Below the pieces are notes generated by a model. That model did not search any database. It was not told the origin of the DNA and saw nothing but the letters and a program-made list of their open reading frames with translations. The position numbers and the translations under genes were made by a program. A DNA stretch of 64,000 nt, taken from positions 330,071-394,070 of the forward strand of contig NZ_BMRX01000008.1 in NCBI RefSeq assembly GCF_014648855.1, written 5' to 3'. Positions 30,033 to 39,153 of this stretch are shown in pieces. Source of the stretch: Streptomyces parvulus. GTDB lineage: Bacteria; Actinomycetota; Actinomycetes; Streptomycetales; Streptomycetaceae. How positions within the stretch are numbered: position 1 is the stretch's first letter; each line of letters starts with the position of its first letter.

Positions 30033-32426
30033 ATGACGCATCTCGACGCCGGTGACCGGCTCGACCCCGCGCACCCGGGGCACGCCCGCACGCCGGCGAC
30101 CGGGCTGACGGCGGCCGAGGTCGCCGAGCGCACCGGCCGCGGCCAGGTCAACGACGTACCGGTGCGCAGCAGCCGCTCGGTGGCCGACATCGTGCGCGCC
30201 AACGTCTTCACCCGGTTCAACGCGATCATCGGCGTGCTCTGGGTGATCATGCTGGTGGTCGCGCCCATCCAGGACAGCCTGTTCGGCTTCGTGATCCTCG
30301 CCAACACCGGCATCGGCATCGTCCAGGAGTGGCGGGCCAAGAAGACCCTCGACTCGCTCGCCCTGATCGGCGAGGTCCGCCCGACGGTGCGCCGGGACGG
30401 GACGGCCACCGAGATCAGCACCTCGGAGATCGTGCTGGACGACGTCATCGAGACCGGGCCCGGCGACAAGGTCGTCGTCGACGGCGTGGTCGTCGAGGCG
30501 GACGGTCTGGAGATCGACGAGTCGCTGCTGACCGGCGAGGCCGACCCGGTCGTCAAGCGCCCCGGCGACCCGGTGATGTCCGGCAGCTTCGTGGTCGCGG
30601 GCGGCGGCGCCTTCCAGGCGACCAAGGTGGGCCGGGAGGCGTACGCCGCGCAGCTCGCCGAGGAGGCCAGCCGCTTCACCCTGGTCCAGTCCGAGCTGCG
30701 CTCCGGGATCTCCACGATCCTCAAGTACGTCACGTGGATGATGGTCCCGACCGCCCTCGGCCTGATCCTCAGCCAGCTGCTCGCCAAGGACAACGAGCTG
30801 GACGACTCCATCGCGCGCACCGTCGGCGGCATCGTGCCGATGGTCCCCGAGGGCCTGGTCCTGCTCACCTCGGTCGCCTTCGCGATCGGCGTCGTCCGGC
30901 TGGGCCGCAAGCAGTGCCTCGTCCAGGAACTGCCCGCCATCGAGGGCCTGGCGCGCGTCGACACCGTCTGCCTGGACAAGACCGGCACCCTCACCGAGGG
31001 CGGCATGGACGTCACCGGCCTGCGCGTCCTCGACGGCGCCGACGAGGCGTACGTCCGCACGGTCCTCGGCGCCCTGGGCGCGGCCGACCCGCGCCCCAAC
31101 GCCTCGCTCCTGGCCGTCATCGAGGCCTTCCCGGCGAGCGGCGAGTGGCGGCGCACCGACGCCCTGCCCTTCTCCTCCGCCCGCAAGTACGGCGGCGCCG
31201 CGTTCAGCGGGCCCGACGGCGCCTCGGGCACCTGGCTGCTCGGGGCGCCCGACGTGCTGCTGGCCGAGGACGACCCCGCCCTCGCCGAGACCGGGCGCCT
31301 CAACGAACAGGGCCTGCGCGTCCTGCTGCTCGCCCGCGCCGACCGCCCCCTGACCGACCCCGGGGTCGCCCGGGACGTCACGCCCACCGCCCTGGTCGTC
31401 CTGGAGCAGCGGCTGCGCCCGGACGCCGCCGACACGCTGCGCTACTTCGCCGAACAGGACGTCAGCGCCAAGGTCATCTCCGGTGACAACGCGGTGTCCG
31501 TGGGCGCGGTCGCCGCCAAGGTCGGCCTGTCCGGCGCGACCGTCGACGCCCGCCGGCTGCCGACCGGCCCGGAGGAGATGGCCGGGGCGCTGGACGAGGG
31601 CACGGTCTTCGGCCGCGTCACCCCGCAGCAGAAGCGGGACATGGTCGGCGCCCTCCAGTCGCACGGCCACACCGTCGCGATGACCGGCGACGGCGTCAAC
31701 GACGTCCTCGCGCTCAAGGACGCCGACATCGGCGTGGCGATGGGCTCCGGCTCGGAGGCGACCCGGGCGGTCGCGCAGATCGTGCTGCTCGACAACAGCT
31801 TCGCCACGCTGCCGTCGGTGGTGGCCGAGGGCCGCCGGGTCATCGGCAACATCACCCGGGTCGCGACCCTGTTCCTGGTCAAGACGGTCTACTCGGTGCT
31901 GCTGGCGATCCTGGTGGTCTGCTCCCAGGTCGAGTACCCGTTCCTGCCCCGGCACCTGACCCTGCTCTCCACCCTCACCATCGGCGTCCCCGCCTTCTTC
32001 CTCGCCCTGGCCCCCAACAAGGAACGGGCCAGGCCCCACTTCGTCCGCCGGGTGATGCGGTATGCGATCCCGGGCGGGGTGGTGGCGGGCGCGGCGACCT
32101 TCGCGACGTACCTGATCGCCCGCCACCACTACAGCGGCCCGAACGCCCTGGACGCGGAGACCAGCGCGGCGACGCTGACCCTGTTCCTGATCTCGATGTG
32201 GGTCCTGGCGATCATCGCCCGCCCCTACACGTGGTGGCGCGTCCTGCTGGTCGCGACGATGGGCGCGGCCTTCCTGGTGGTCCTGGCGGTCCCGTGGCTC
32301 CAGGACTTCTTCGCCTTGAAGCTGGTGGGGGTCACCATGCCGTGGGCCGCCGTGGGGGTCGCGGTCGTGGCCGCGGCCTCGCTGGAATTCCTGTGGCGAT
32401 GGGTGGACCACCGCTTCCCGGCCTGA
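30033..32426 (+). CDS. P-type cation ATPase, CtpE-like (calcium transporter class)
   Basis: 797 residues, the same length I recall for M. tuberculosis CtpE. Seen: actuator loop LLTGEADPV (TGE near 167), membrane motif PMVPEG at 269-274, phosphorylation motif DKTGTLT at 315-321, hinge MTGDGVNDVLALKDADIGVAMG, and about ten membrane helices in a 2+2+6 arrangement. CtpE is reported to import calcium in mycobacteria; assigning calcium here is by family. Start ATG 30033, TACCGT 7 bases before. Ends 76 bases from the convergent sacsin-like gene, with repeat copy B between them. Confidence 0.92.
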   Translation: MTHLDAGDRLDPAHPGHARTPATGLTAAEVAERTGRGQVNDVPVRSSRSVADIVRANVFTRFNAIIGVLWVIMLVVAPIQDSLFGFVILANTGIGIVQEWRAKKTLDSLALIGEVRPTVRRDGTATEISTSEIVLDDVIETGPGDKVVVDGVVVEADGLEIDESLLTGEADPVVKRPGDPVMSGSFVVAGGGAFQATKVGREAYAAQLAEEASRFTLVQSELRSGISTILKYVTWMMVPTALGLILSQLLAKDNELDDSIARTVGGIVPMVPEGLVLLTSVAFAIGVVRLGRKQCLVQELPAIEGLARVDTVCLDKTGTLTEGGMDVTGLRVLDGADEAYVRTVLGALGAADPRPNASLLAVIEAFPASGEWRRTDALPFSSARKYGGAAFSGPDGASGTWLLGAPDVLLAEDDPALAETGRLNEQGLRVLLLARADRPLTDPGVARDVTPTALVVLEQRLRPDAADTLRYFAEQDVSAKVISGDNAVSVGAVAAKVGLSGATVDARRLPTGPEEMAGALDEGTVFGRVTPQQKRDMVGALQSHGHTVAMTGDGVNDVLALKDADIGVAMGSGSEATRAVAQIVLLDNSFATLPSVVAEGRRVIGNITRVATLFLVKTVYSVLLAILVVCSQVEYPFLPRHLTLLSTLTIGVPAFFLALAPNKERARPHFVRRVMRYAIPGGVVAGAATFATYLIARHHYSGPNALDAETSAATLTLFLISMWVLAIIARPYTWWRVLLVATMGAAFLVVLAVPWLQDFFALKLVGVTMPWAAVGVAVVAAASLEFLWRWVDHRFPA

Positions 32427-32439
32427 GGGTGATGCCGCA

Positions 32440-32469
32440 AGGGGCGCGGGGAACTGCGCGACCAGCCAC
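32440..32469 (-). repeat. Interspersed intergenic repeat, copy B
   Basis: Exact inverted copy (30 of 30 bases) of the element at 1014-1043, lying in the 76-base convergent gap after the CtpE-like gene. Its position between two convergent stop codons fits a transcription-terminating or structural role. Confidence 0.75.
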
Positions 32470-32502
32470 GACGGCGCCGCGCCCACCCACGAGCCGGACC
32501 CG

Positions 32503-35500
32503 TCAGTCGAACCAGCGGTCCCTTGCCAGCTCCTCCGTGCGGGACTCGTCCTCCAGGAGGGCCGCGACCTCGAACCGTCGCGGCCACTGGCGCGCCGCCC
32601 AGGCCAGGCCCGCGGCGACCCCCTCCAGGGTCGCCGCGTGCAGCGTCCCGTCGTCCGTCAGCCGCCAGTCGATGTCCACGCCGTCGACGACCAGTTCCTC
32701 GTGTTCCACGTACGACGCCGGGGTGCGCGCGCCGAGCAGCACCCGCACCGGCTCCGGCACGTCGTGCTCGGTGCCCTCGGAGTCCACGTGCCCGGTGACG
32801 GACTCGCTCAGCCGCCGCACCTGGAACAGCTCGGCCAGCTCGGCGGCCCGGGACGGCCGCACCGGCAGCAGCGGAACCCCGGAGGTGAAGGGCAGCAGGT
32901 CGGGCGAGTCGACGACCACGGCGTCCGCGGCGTCCACCACCCGCACCTCGCCGTCGACCACGGCCCGCACCTCGTCCGGCAGGGTCACCTGCTCGGGGTC
33001 GAGGTCGGCCAGCGCGCCGTACAGGGCGTGCAGTTGGGCGGCCGCGACGGGGCGGTCGGGGTCGGCGAGGCGGTCCAGGAGTTCGGCCGCGCCGCCCGGC
33101 TCGGCGAGGAGCGCGGCGACCGAGGTGCGCACGCCCAGCGCCCGCAGGACCTGCTCGTCCTCGAAGCCGGTCGCGTCGGCCTCGTCGTACAGGCCCCGCA
33201 GCAGCGGGTCGGAGCCCGCCGCGCGCAGACCGGCGGGGCGGCGCCCGCCGAGGACGGGGTGCCCGCGCAGCCACCACGCGGTGTACGGCCGTACGACCTC
33301 GTGGGTGCCGTCGGGCAGCAGCACGCGGACCGGCTGGACCAGCGCGTCGCGCAGCGGCGGCCGGGACAGCAGGGCCAGGGCCTCGGGCCAGTGGTCGTCG
33401 TCCACCAGGTCCAGGTCGCGCACGGCGACGATCTCGGTGGCGACCGGCGGGACGGGGCTCTCCGGGAAGCGGTCCAGGACGTCCTCGCTCCACACGTCCA
33501 CGGCGTCCAGCAGCCCCGCGTCGTCGGGTTCGGCGAAGTCCCCCTCACGGGGCTCCAGTTCGTCGGGGTCGAGGACGACGTCGGTGGCGCGGACCAGGGC
33601 GAAGGTGACCAGTACGCCGCAGGCGGCCAGCGGGTCCGGGCCCCACCTCTCGGCCAGCTCCGCGTCCACGGCGGCGACCTCGTCCTCGCGCATGATCCGC
33701 GCGAACGGGCCGCCGGGGAAGACCAGTTCGCCCGCCGGGGAGAGTTCACCGTCCTCGTCGGGCAGGGCGAGCGCGCCCAGCCAGGGCTCGTCCCCGGCGT
33801 CCAGCCCGGCGTCGCGGACCAGACCGAGGACGGTGTCCGCCAGCTCCTCGGCGTCGAGGGCGTCCTCCTCCCAGTTCGCGCCGCCGTCGTCGTCCAGCGA
33901 CGCCGCGACGGCCGCCCGGACCTGCGGCGTGGTGAGCACGGCACGCGGGGTGGCGGGGAGGGCGCCCAGCTTCTCCAGGAGCGGATGGGCGGCGTCCGGG
34001 TGGGCGATCTTCAGGCCGAGGCGGGTCAGCACCTCCGGATCGAGGGATTCGGCCTCGGGGGACGGCAGCAGCACCTGCCGGGGCCCGATGGTGGTGCGCC
34101 CCGCCCCCGCCCCGGGGCCCCGGGTGCCCTCCCCGGCCAGCGGCACGGGCAGCCCCGAGAGCCGGTCGGGGTCGACGCCGGCGAGGCTGTCGTAGAGCCG
34201 GAACCACCAGCCGGGGTCCTTCTCCAGCCCGGCCAGCCGGTCGATCGCGTCGGTCAGCGGCACCCGGGCGACGCCGAGCGTGCGCAGCTCCACGCGGCGT
34301 TCGAGCCCGGCGGGCAGCAGGGTCGGCAGCACCTCGGCGAGGACCCGCACCGTGTCGGCGCCGGCCCCCTCCACCACCTCGGCGTCGCGCGGGCGCAGGG
34401 CGTCGGGCAGGTCGGGATCGTCGCCCGGGTCCGCGGCGGGCGGCAGGAAGGCGGTGCGCGGCAGCCGTTCGAGGATCGCCCGGCGCAGCGTGCCGTCCAG
34501 CTCCCCCTTGCCGAGCGGGCCGGGCACCAGGTCGATGAGGCCGGCCGCGACCGGGCGCCAGTCGGCGAGGAGTCCGGCGTAGGCGTCGGCGGCCCGTTCG
34601 GTCAGGAAGTCGGTCAGCGGGCCGGGCGCGGCGTGCCGGCGGGTGGTGTCCAGCGGGTAGGTCGCGATGAGCAGCGCGGGCACGCCGAGCGGTTCGTCGC
34701 TGGGCGTGGGCGCGTGCACCACGGGGCTGGTGCGGGGCCGGGCGGGGGCGCCGTCGGCGTCCACGGGCACCGCCCACGTCACCGACCAGTGCGGGCGCAG
34801 CCGCTCCTCGACCGGCCGGTCGGCGAGCAGGTCGGGGGTGAGGGGGCCGTGCGCGGCGGTGGTGCGCCAGCGGGTCGTGCCCTCGACGGTGTCCTCGACG
34901 ACGGTGAGGCCGTCCTCGGTGCGGCGGGTCAGCGTACGGACGTCGTCCCCGACCTCGACCACGACCTCCGCCAGCCCCGGCAGGGCGAGCAGCAGGGCGT
35001 CGTCCACGGCGTTCAGCAGCCGTTCGGCGAGGTCGGCGGCGGCCGGGTCGCGCAGCGGGAGGATGACGGCCGTGTCGTAGGGGCCGGGGGCGCTGCCCTC
35101 GGCGGGGAACGGCAGCCGCAGCAGCGGGACGTGCCCGTCGCGGCGCCGGATCTCGTCGCCCAGCCCCGCGCTGTGCCCGGCGCTGTCGGCGGCGAGGTCA
35201 CGGGCCTCGGCCAGGGACCAGCGGACCCCGCCCTGCCGGCCCACCACGGCCGGCTCGTCGGTGACGGCCAGGACGGCGGCGAAGCCGACCCCGAACCGGC
35301 CGACGGCGCCGTCCCCGGCGTCGCGCTTGGCGGAGGCGCGCAGCGTGGACAGCGACTCGACGCCGGTCGCGTCCAGCGGGGCGCCGGTGTTGGCGGCGAC
35401 GAGGACGTCGTCGCGCAGGGTGAGCCGGAGCCGGCCCGGTACGCCGGACCGCGCGGCGGCGTCCGCGGCGTTCTGCGCCAGCTCGACGACCAGCCGGTCG

Positions 35501-35652
35501 CGGTAGCCGCCGAGGACGAGGTCCTCCTCCGCGTTGGCGTCCTCGCGGAACCGGGCCGGGCTCGTCGCCCAGGCGTCCAGCACCCCGCGCCGCAGCCGGG
35601 CCGTACCGAACGGGTCCGCACCCTCGGCGGCGGGCCGTACGAACATGCTCAC
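32503..35652 (-). CDS. Sacsin-like GHKL-ATPase protein, ~1050 residues
   Basis: 1049 residues. N-terminal HSP90/GHKL-type ATPase fold as in sacsin: N-box LVVELAQNAADAAARSG near residue 55, ANTGAPLDATGVESL, and G2-box GRFGVGFAAVLAVTDEP near 117. The remaining 800 residues have no motif I recognise and are rich in Asp, Leu and Arg. ATP-driven chaperone-like or regulatory action is inferred from the fold only. GTG 35652 has GAGGAG 7 bases upstream; ATG 35646 is two codons in. It lies downstream of DUF3027, separated by 270 bases of repeats, so probably its own unit. Such proteins appear conserved in Streptomyces cores. Confidence 0.85.
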   Translation of the reverse strand: MSMFVRPAAEGADPFGTARLRRGVLDAWATSPARFREDANAEEDLVLGGYRDRLVVELAQNAADAAARSGVPGRLRLTLRDDVLVAANTGAPLDATGVESLSTLRASAKRDAGDGAVGRFGVGFAAVLAVTDEPAVVGRQGGVRWSLAEARDLAADSAGHSAGLGDEIRRRDGHVPLLRLPFPAEGSAPGPYDTAVILPLRDPAAADLAERLLNAVDDALLLALPGLAEVVVEVGDDVRTLTRRTEDGLTVVEDTVEGTTRWRTTAAHGPLTPDLLADRPVEERLRPHWSVTWAVPVDADGAPARPRTSPVVHAPTPSDEPLGVPALLIATYPLDTTRRHAAPGPLTDFLTERAADAYAGLLADWRPVAAGLIDLVPGPLGKGELDGTLRRAILERLPRTAFLPPAADPGDDPDLPDALRPRDAEVVEGAGADTVRVLAEVLPTLLPAGLERRVELRTLGVARVPLTDAIDRLAGLEKDPGWWFRLYDSLAGVDPDRLSGLPVPLAGEGTRGPGAGAGRTTIGPRQVLLPSPEAESLDPEVLTRLGLKIAHPDAAHPLLEKLGALPATPRAVLTTPQVRAAVAASLDDDGGANWEEDALDAEELADTVLGLVRDAGLDAGDEPWLGALALPDEDGELSPAGELVFPGGPFARIMREDEVAAVDAELAERWGPDPLAACGVLVTFALVRATDVVLDPDELEPREGDFAEPDDAGLLDAVDVWSEDVLDRFPESPVPPVATEIVAVRDLDLVDDDHWPEALALLSRPPLRDALVQPVRVLLPDGTHEVVRPYTAWWLRGHPVLGGRRPAGLRAAGSDPLLRGLYDEADATGFEDEQVLRALGVRTSVAALLAEPGGAAELLDRLADPDRPVAAAQLHALYGALADLDPEQVTLPDEVRAVVDGEVRVVDAADAVVVDSPDLLPFTSGVPLLPVRPSRAAELAELFQVRRLSESVTGHVDSEGTEHDVPEPVRVLLGARTPASYVEHEELVVDGVDIDWRLTDDGTLHAATLEGVAAGLAWAARQWPRRFEVAALLEDESRTEELARDRWFD

Positions 35653-35731
35653 GGTGACTCTCCTCATCGACGGATGACGAAGGTACCGCGAGGAGGTCGT
35701 GCCACCGGTCCCAGGATTCCTCCGGCCCGGG

Positions 35732-35845
35732 CGTCTCTCTCCAGCGGGCGGCTCTCTCCAGCCCGGGCGGCACTCTCCAGCCCGTCCGGCGTTTGAGGAC
35801 GAGGCCGTCAGGCCGACAGGGGGGCCCGGGGGCGCAGCCCCCGGG
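35732..35845. repeat. Degenerate CTCTCCAGC repeats and interspersed GTTTGAGGAC element with hairpin
   Basis: Three tandem 17-19 base units start with CTCTCCAGC or a close variant (35732-35790). They lead into a CCGTCCGGCGTTTGAGGACG element (about 35781-35800) that I recall as one of the commonest interspersed sequences of Streptomyces, ending in a hairpin CCCGGGGGC-GCA-GCCCCCGGG (35825-35845). It fills most of the 270-base gap between DUF3027 and the sacsin-like gene; on either strand the hairpin could act as a terminator. Confidence 0.75.
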
Positions 35846-35922
35846 ACGCGAGCCACGACGCACCCGCACCTGCGGACGCACCAGCACCCGCACCCGCATC
35901 GCCCCCGCCCAACCAAGGGACG

Positions 35923-36846
35923 CTACGAGTGCCCCAGATCCGCCGCCTCGTCCTCCGCCACGGACACGGACCCCGAGTCGGAGTCCGGCCGCAGCGGGAA
36001 GGGGTCCACCCGCGTCTCGTCGATCACCGGCGGAGCCACCCGCGGCGGCTTCGGCATGACCGCCGCCTCGGAGTGCCCGCCGCACCCGTAGGCCAGCGAC
36101 ACCACGTGCCCGTCCGCCGGGGAGAACTCGTTGGCGCACACCCCGAAGGCCTGCCCGAGCGAGCCTCCGATGCGGGCCAGGAAGCCGCAGCTGACGCAGG
36201 CCGCGGGGGCCGCCTGGGCCATCGCGGTCTTCGGGCCGAACCCGTCCTCCCAGCGGTCGGCGGCCACGTGCAGCCCGTACCGGGACAGGACCCGGGTGCG
36301 GCGCAGGCCCAGCTCCTCGGCGACCGCCGAGATGGTGCCGCGGGCGGGCACCATGGACAGCTCGGCGGGCGGCCCGGCGGTCACCTCCGCGTCCTCGGCC
36401 TCGACCAGGTCGGCCATCTCGTGGGAGACGGCGGAGTTCGGCGGCGGCTCGTCCTCGCCGCTCCAGCCGGGCTCCAGACGCAGATCCTCCGCGTCGGTCG
36501 GCAGCAGGTCGCCGGGGCCCATGTCGCCGGGGCGCAGCCGCTCGCTCCACGGCACCCACTCGGGCGCCAGCAGCGCGTCGGGGCCGGGCAGCAGCACCGC
36601 CTCGTCGACCGTGACGACCTTGGCGCGGGAGGCGCGGGCCACGGTGACGGCCCAGCGCCAGCCGCGGTAGCCCATCTCCTTGCAGGCGAAGTAGTGGGTG
36701 ACGACCCGGTCGCCCTCCGACACCAGGCCCTCGTGCTCGCCGACGACGCCGGGGGCGGCTGCCTCCTCGGCTGCGGCGCGTGCGAGGTCGAGTGCCTCGG
36801 CGCACAGGCGGTCAGGGGTGCGGCTTCGCGTTGTCGCTGCGCTCAC
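35923..36846 (-). CDS. DUF3027 protein
   Basis: 307 residues. Matches DUF3027, conserved in Actinobacteria: VVTHYFACKEMGYRGWRWAVTV near 48, LLAPEWVPWSERLRPGDMGPGD near 90, and a cysteine-containing part with ACVSCGFLARIGGSLGQAFG, CANEF and YGCGGHSEA that could bind zinc. Function unknown. GTG 36846 has only a weak AGAAG-like site. The promoter lies in the 344-base divergent region shared with the MFS gene. Confidence 0.9.
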   Translation of the reverse strand: MSAATTRSRTPDRLCAEALDLARAAAEEAAAPGVVGEHEGLVSEGDRVVTHYFACKEMGYRGWRWAVTVARASRAKVVTVDEAVLLPGPDALLAPEWVPWSERLRPGDMGPGDLLPTDAEDLRLEPGWSGEDEPPPNSAVSHEMADLVEAEDAEVTAGPPAELSMVPARGTISAVAEELGLRRTRVLSRYGLHVAADRWEDGFGPKTAMAQAAPAACVSCGFLARIGGSLGQAFGVCANEFSPADGHVVSLAYGCGGHSEAAVMPKPPRVAPPVIDETRVDPFPLRPDSDSGSVSVAEDEAADLGHS

Positions 36847-37190
36847 AGGTATCGCTTCTCTCCATACGCCGTCTCACGAGTGCGCCGCTGCCTGCGAGGG
36901 GCGGACGGAGCGGACCTGTGGACCGCGTCGACGTCCGCGCCCGATCGCGCTCGGGCACACCTACGTCATCCATTCTGCGGGATGGCCGTAAGGCGCGCGG
37001 CCGAGAACGTTCGCCACGGCGCGCTAGGCACGCTACCTGCTCATGTGCGCTGGGCCTACACCGACGGGAGTTTCGGCGGGGTAAGGTCCGCTCTTCCCAC
37101 CCCGTGCCGGCGTCCGCGTCACCCGACTCGATCACCGCCATCCGTGCCGTCGGGGCGCTATAGCGCCCGCTCTCGGGGCACTATGACGGG
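36847..37190. other. 344-base divergent intergenic region (DUF3027 / MFS)
   Basis: No credible gene here. Codon-position bias is lost and GC drops locally. It must hold two divergent promoters: CACTAT at 37179-37184 ends 6 bases before the MFS GTG, and a 16-base palindrome lies just upstream of it. Candidate hexamer TAAGGT near 37082 is a further possible -10. Nothing else recognised. Confidence 0.5.
37153..37168. promoter_or_regulatory. Perfect 16-bp palindrome upstream of the MFS gene
   Basis: GGGCGCTATAGCGCCC, perfect two-fold symmetry, placed between the expected -35 and -10 of the MFS promoter and ending 22 bases before its start codon. A repressor operator is the likely role; regulator unknown. 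Confidence 0.5.
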
Positions 37191-38582
37191 GTGGCAGCCG
37201 CACGGACGGAGTTCAAGGGCGGGAGCCGGAGGCGTGGACCCGGCTCGCGGTTCCGTGCGCTCGGCCGCGCCCTGCGCCTGCCGGTGACCGGGACGGCGCG
37301 CGGCATCCGCAAGGCGACGCACGCGCACGGCGCCGGCGAGTCGGGCCTCGGCAAGCTGATCGAGCTGCACGGGGTGAACGGCGCCGGGGACGTCATGATC
37401 ACCGTCGCCCTCGCCTCCACCGTCTTCTTCTCCGTCCCCACCGACGAGGCCCGCGGCCGGGTCGCGCTCTACCTGGCCATCACCATGGCGCCCTTCACCC
37501 TCCTCGCCCCGGTGATCGGCCCGCTCCTGGACCGCGTGCCGCACGGGCGCCGCGCCGCGATGGCCTGCGCGATGGCCGCGCGGGCGCTGCTCGCGCTGGT
37601 GCTGTCCGGGGCGGTCATCACCGGCAGCATCGAGATGTACCCGGCCGCGCTCGGCGTGCTGGTCGCCTCGAAGGCGTACGGCGTGGTCAGAAGCGCGGTG
37701 GTGCCGCGGCTGCTGCCGCCCCGCTTCTCCCTGGTCAAGGCGAACTCCCGGGTCACGCTCTGCGGCCTGCTCGCCACCGGGGTCGCCGCGCCGATCGCGG
37801 CCGGGCTCCAGCAGGTGGGGCCGCGCTGGCCGCTCTACGGCGCCTTCGTGATCTTCGTGGCGGGCACCGTGCTGTCCTTCACGCTGCCGCACACCGTGGA
37901 CTCGGCGCGCGGCGAGGCCCGGGCGCTGCTCGCCGCCGACGAGGACCACCTGCACGGCCCGCTGCGGGGCCGGGGCAAGCGGCCGGGGCTGCGCACGGTC
38001 GGGCCGGCGGTGACGCACGCGCTGCTCGCCAACGCCGGCATCCGCTGCCTGACCGGCTTCCTGATCTTCTTCCTGGCCTTCCTGCTGCGGGTGCACCCGC
38101 TGTCCGGGCAGAGCGCGGCGGTGTCCCTGGGGATCGTGGGGGTCGCGGCCGGCGCGGGCAACGCGCTGGGCACGGCGGTCGGGGCGTGGCTGCGGTCCCG
38201 GGCGCCGGAGATCATCATCGTGACGGTGGTCGCGATCGTGCTGGGCGCCGCCGTCACGGCCGCGGTGTTCTTCAGCGCCGTCCTGGTGGCGTGTCTGGCG
38301 GCGGTGGCGGGCTTCGCCCAGGCGCTGGCCAAGCTGTCCCTGGACGCGCTGATCCAGCGGGACGTGCCGGAACTGGTGCGCACCTCCGCGTTCGCCCGCT
38401 CGGAGACGCTGCTCCAGGTCTCCTGGGTGCTCGGCGGCGCGGTCGGCATCGTGCTGCCCCTCAACGGCACGCTGGGCCTGTCCGTGGGGGCCGCGATCAT
38501 CGCCACCGGGTGGCTGACGACCGTACGGGGGCTGGTCGACTCGGCGCGGCACGGCGGGCCCGCCCGGCCGAGGGTGGCGTGA
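37191..38582 (+). CDS. MFS transporter
   Basis: 463 residues with a 50-residue basic cytoplasmic N-terminus (GSRRRGPGSRFRALGRALRL) and about 12 helices. Seen: VNGAGDVMITVALASTVFFSV, APVIGPLLDRVPHGRRAAM (MFS loop 2-3 motif), SKAYGVVRSAVVPRLLPPRF. Resembles a large actinobacterial MFS group without known substrate. GTG 37191 has no Shine-Dalgarno; CACTAT lies 6 bases upstream. A 16-base palindrome precedes it. Followed after 58 bases by the DUF2771/mqnB/mqnD genes. Confidence 0.9.
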   Translation: MAAARTEFKGGSRRRGPGSRFRALGRALRLPVTGTARGIRKATHAHGAGESGLGKLIELHGVNGAGDVMITVALASTVFFSVPTDEARGRVALYLAITMAPFTLLAPVIGPLLDRVPHGRRAAMACAMAARALLALVLSGAVITGSIEMYPAALGVLVASKAYGVVRSAVVPRLLPPRFSLVKANSRVTLCGLLATGVAAPIAAGLQQVGPRWPLYGAFVIFVAGTVLSFTLPHTVDSARGEARALLAADEDHLHGPLRGRGKRPGLRTVGPAVTHALLANAGIRCLTGFLIFFLAFLLRVHPLSGQSAAVSLGIVGVAAGAGNALGTAVGAWLRSRAPEIIIVTVVAIVLGAAVTAAVFFSAVLVACLAAVAGFAQALAKLSLDALIQRDVPELVRTSAFARSETLLQVSWVLGGAVGIVLPLNGTLGLSVGAAIIATGWLTTVRGLVDSARHGGPARPRVA

Positions 38583-38640
38583 CCACGCCACGCCGTACCC
38601 AGGTGGGGGGCGGGGCGTGGGCGCCAGATAGCCTTCGCCC

Positions 38641-39153
38641 ATGACCACGTTGCTCCGCGGCACTGCCGCCCTCGGACACGGCGCTGTGCGGCGCCGCCGC
38701 GCCGTCGCCGCCGCCGGCGCGGTATCCGCCGGACTGCTCCTGCTGTCCGCCTGTGACAAGCCCACGCCCATGGCCACGGTCACGGTCGGCAGTGACTCGG
38801 TCAGCTCCGAGGCCGCGTGCGGCGGGCACGGCGACACCCTGGAGAACGCCGAGATCCAGAAGTGCCTCCAGGACGACGACGTCAAGTCCATCAGCGTCAA
38901 CGCCGACGACACGGTCCGCTTCGGCGTCGACCCGGACGTCGCCGACGAGCGCTGGACGATCCTGATGAACGGTCAGCAGCTCACCGACGACACGGACAAC
39001 ACCTACCGGACGGTCCCGGGCAGCGTGTTCTTCAACGCCCAGTACGGCGCCCAGGGCGACTCCACGCTCGTCACCATCAAGGCCGGCGACGGCAAGGACG
39101 ACAGCGAGGCGGCCACCGGTCTGTGGTCCTTCAAGCTGAAGAAGGACGACTGA
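38641..39153 (+). CDS. DUF2771 lipoprotein
   Basis: 170 residues. An N-terminal arginine-rich signal peptide followed by LLLLSACDKP gives a lipobox with Cys near residue 38, so it is anchored outside the membrane. The ectodomain (TVGSDSVSSEAACGGHGDTL, WTILMNGQQLTDDTDNTYRT) matches DUF2771 and is predicted all-beta. ATG 38641 is 6 bases after TAGCCT, leaderless by geometry. Its stop overlaps the likely start of mqnB (CTGA), so the lipoprotein is tied to menaquinone synthesis genes by coupling; no functional link is known to me. Confidence 0.88.
   Translation: MTTLLRGTAALGHGAVRRRRAVAAAGAVSAGLLLLSACDKPTPMATVTVGSDSVSSEAACGGHGDTLENAEIQKCLQDDDVKSISVNADDTVRFGVDPDVADERWTILMNGQQLTDDTDNTYRTVPGSVFFNAQYGAQGDSTLVTIKAGDGKDDSEAATGLWSFKLKKDD

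Noticed and set aside
32638..35796. Plus-strand frame of more than 1000 codons opposite the sacsin-like gene
   Set aside because: Shadow frame rich in Gly/Arg/Gln without domains; the minus strand has GHKL motifs and correct codon bias.
32503..36846. Defence island around the sacsin-like ATPase
   Set aside because: Neighbours are housekeeping genes (DUF3027, CtpE-like, mqn); no restriction, toxin or integrase genes.
36812..37141. Minus-strand small ORF in the divergent intergenic region
   Set aside because: No ribosome site, arginine/serine-rich composition, overlaps the DUF3027 start; reads as promoter DNA.
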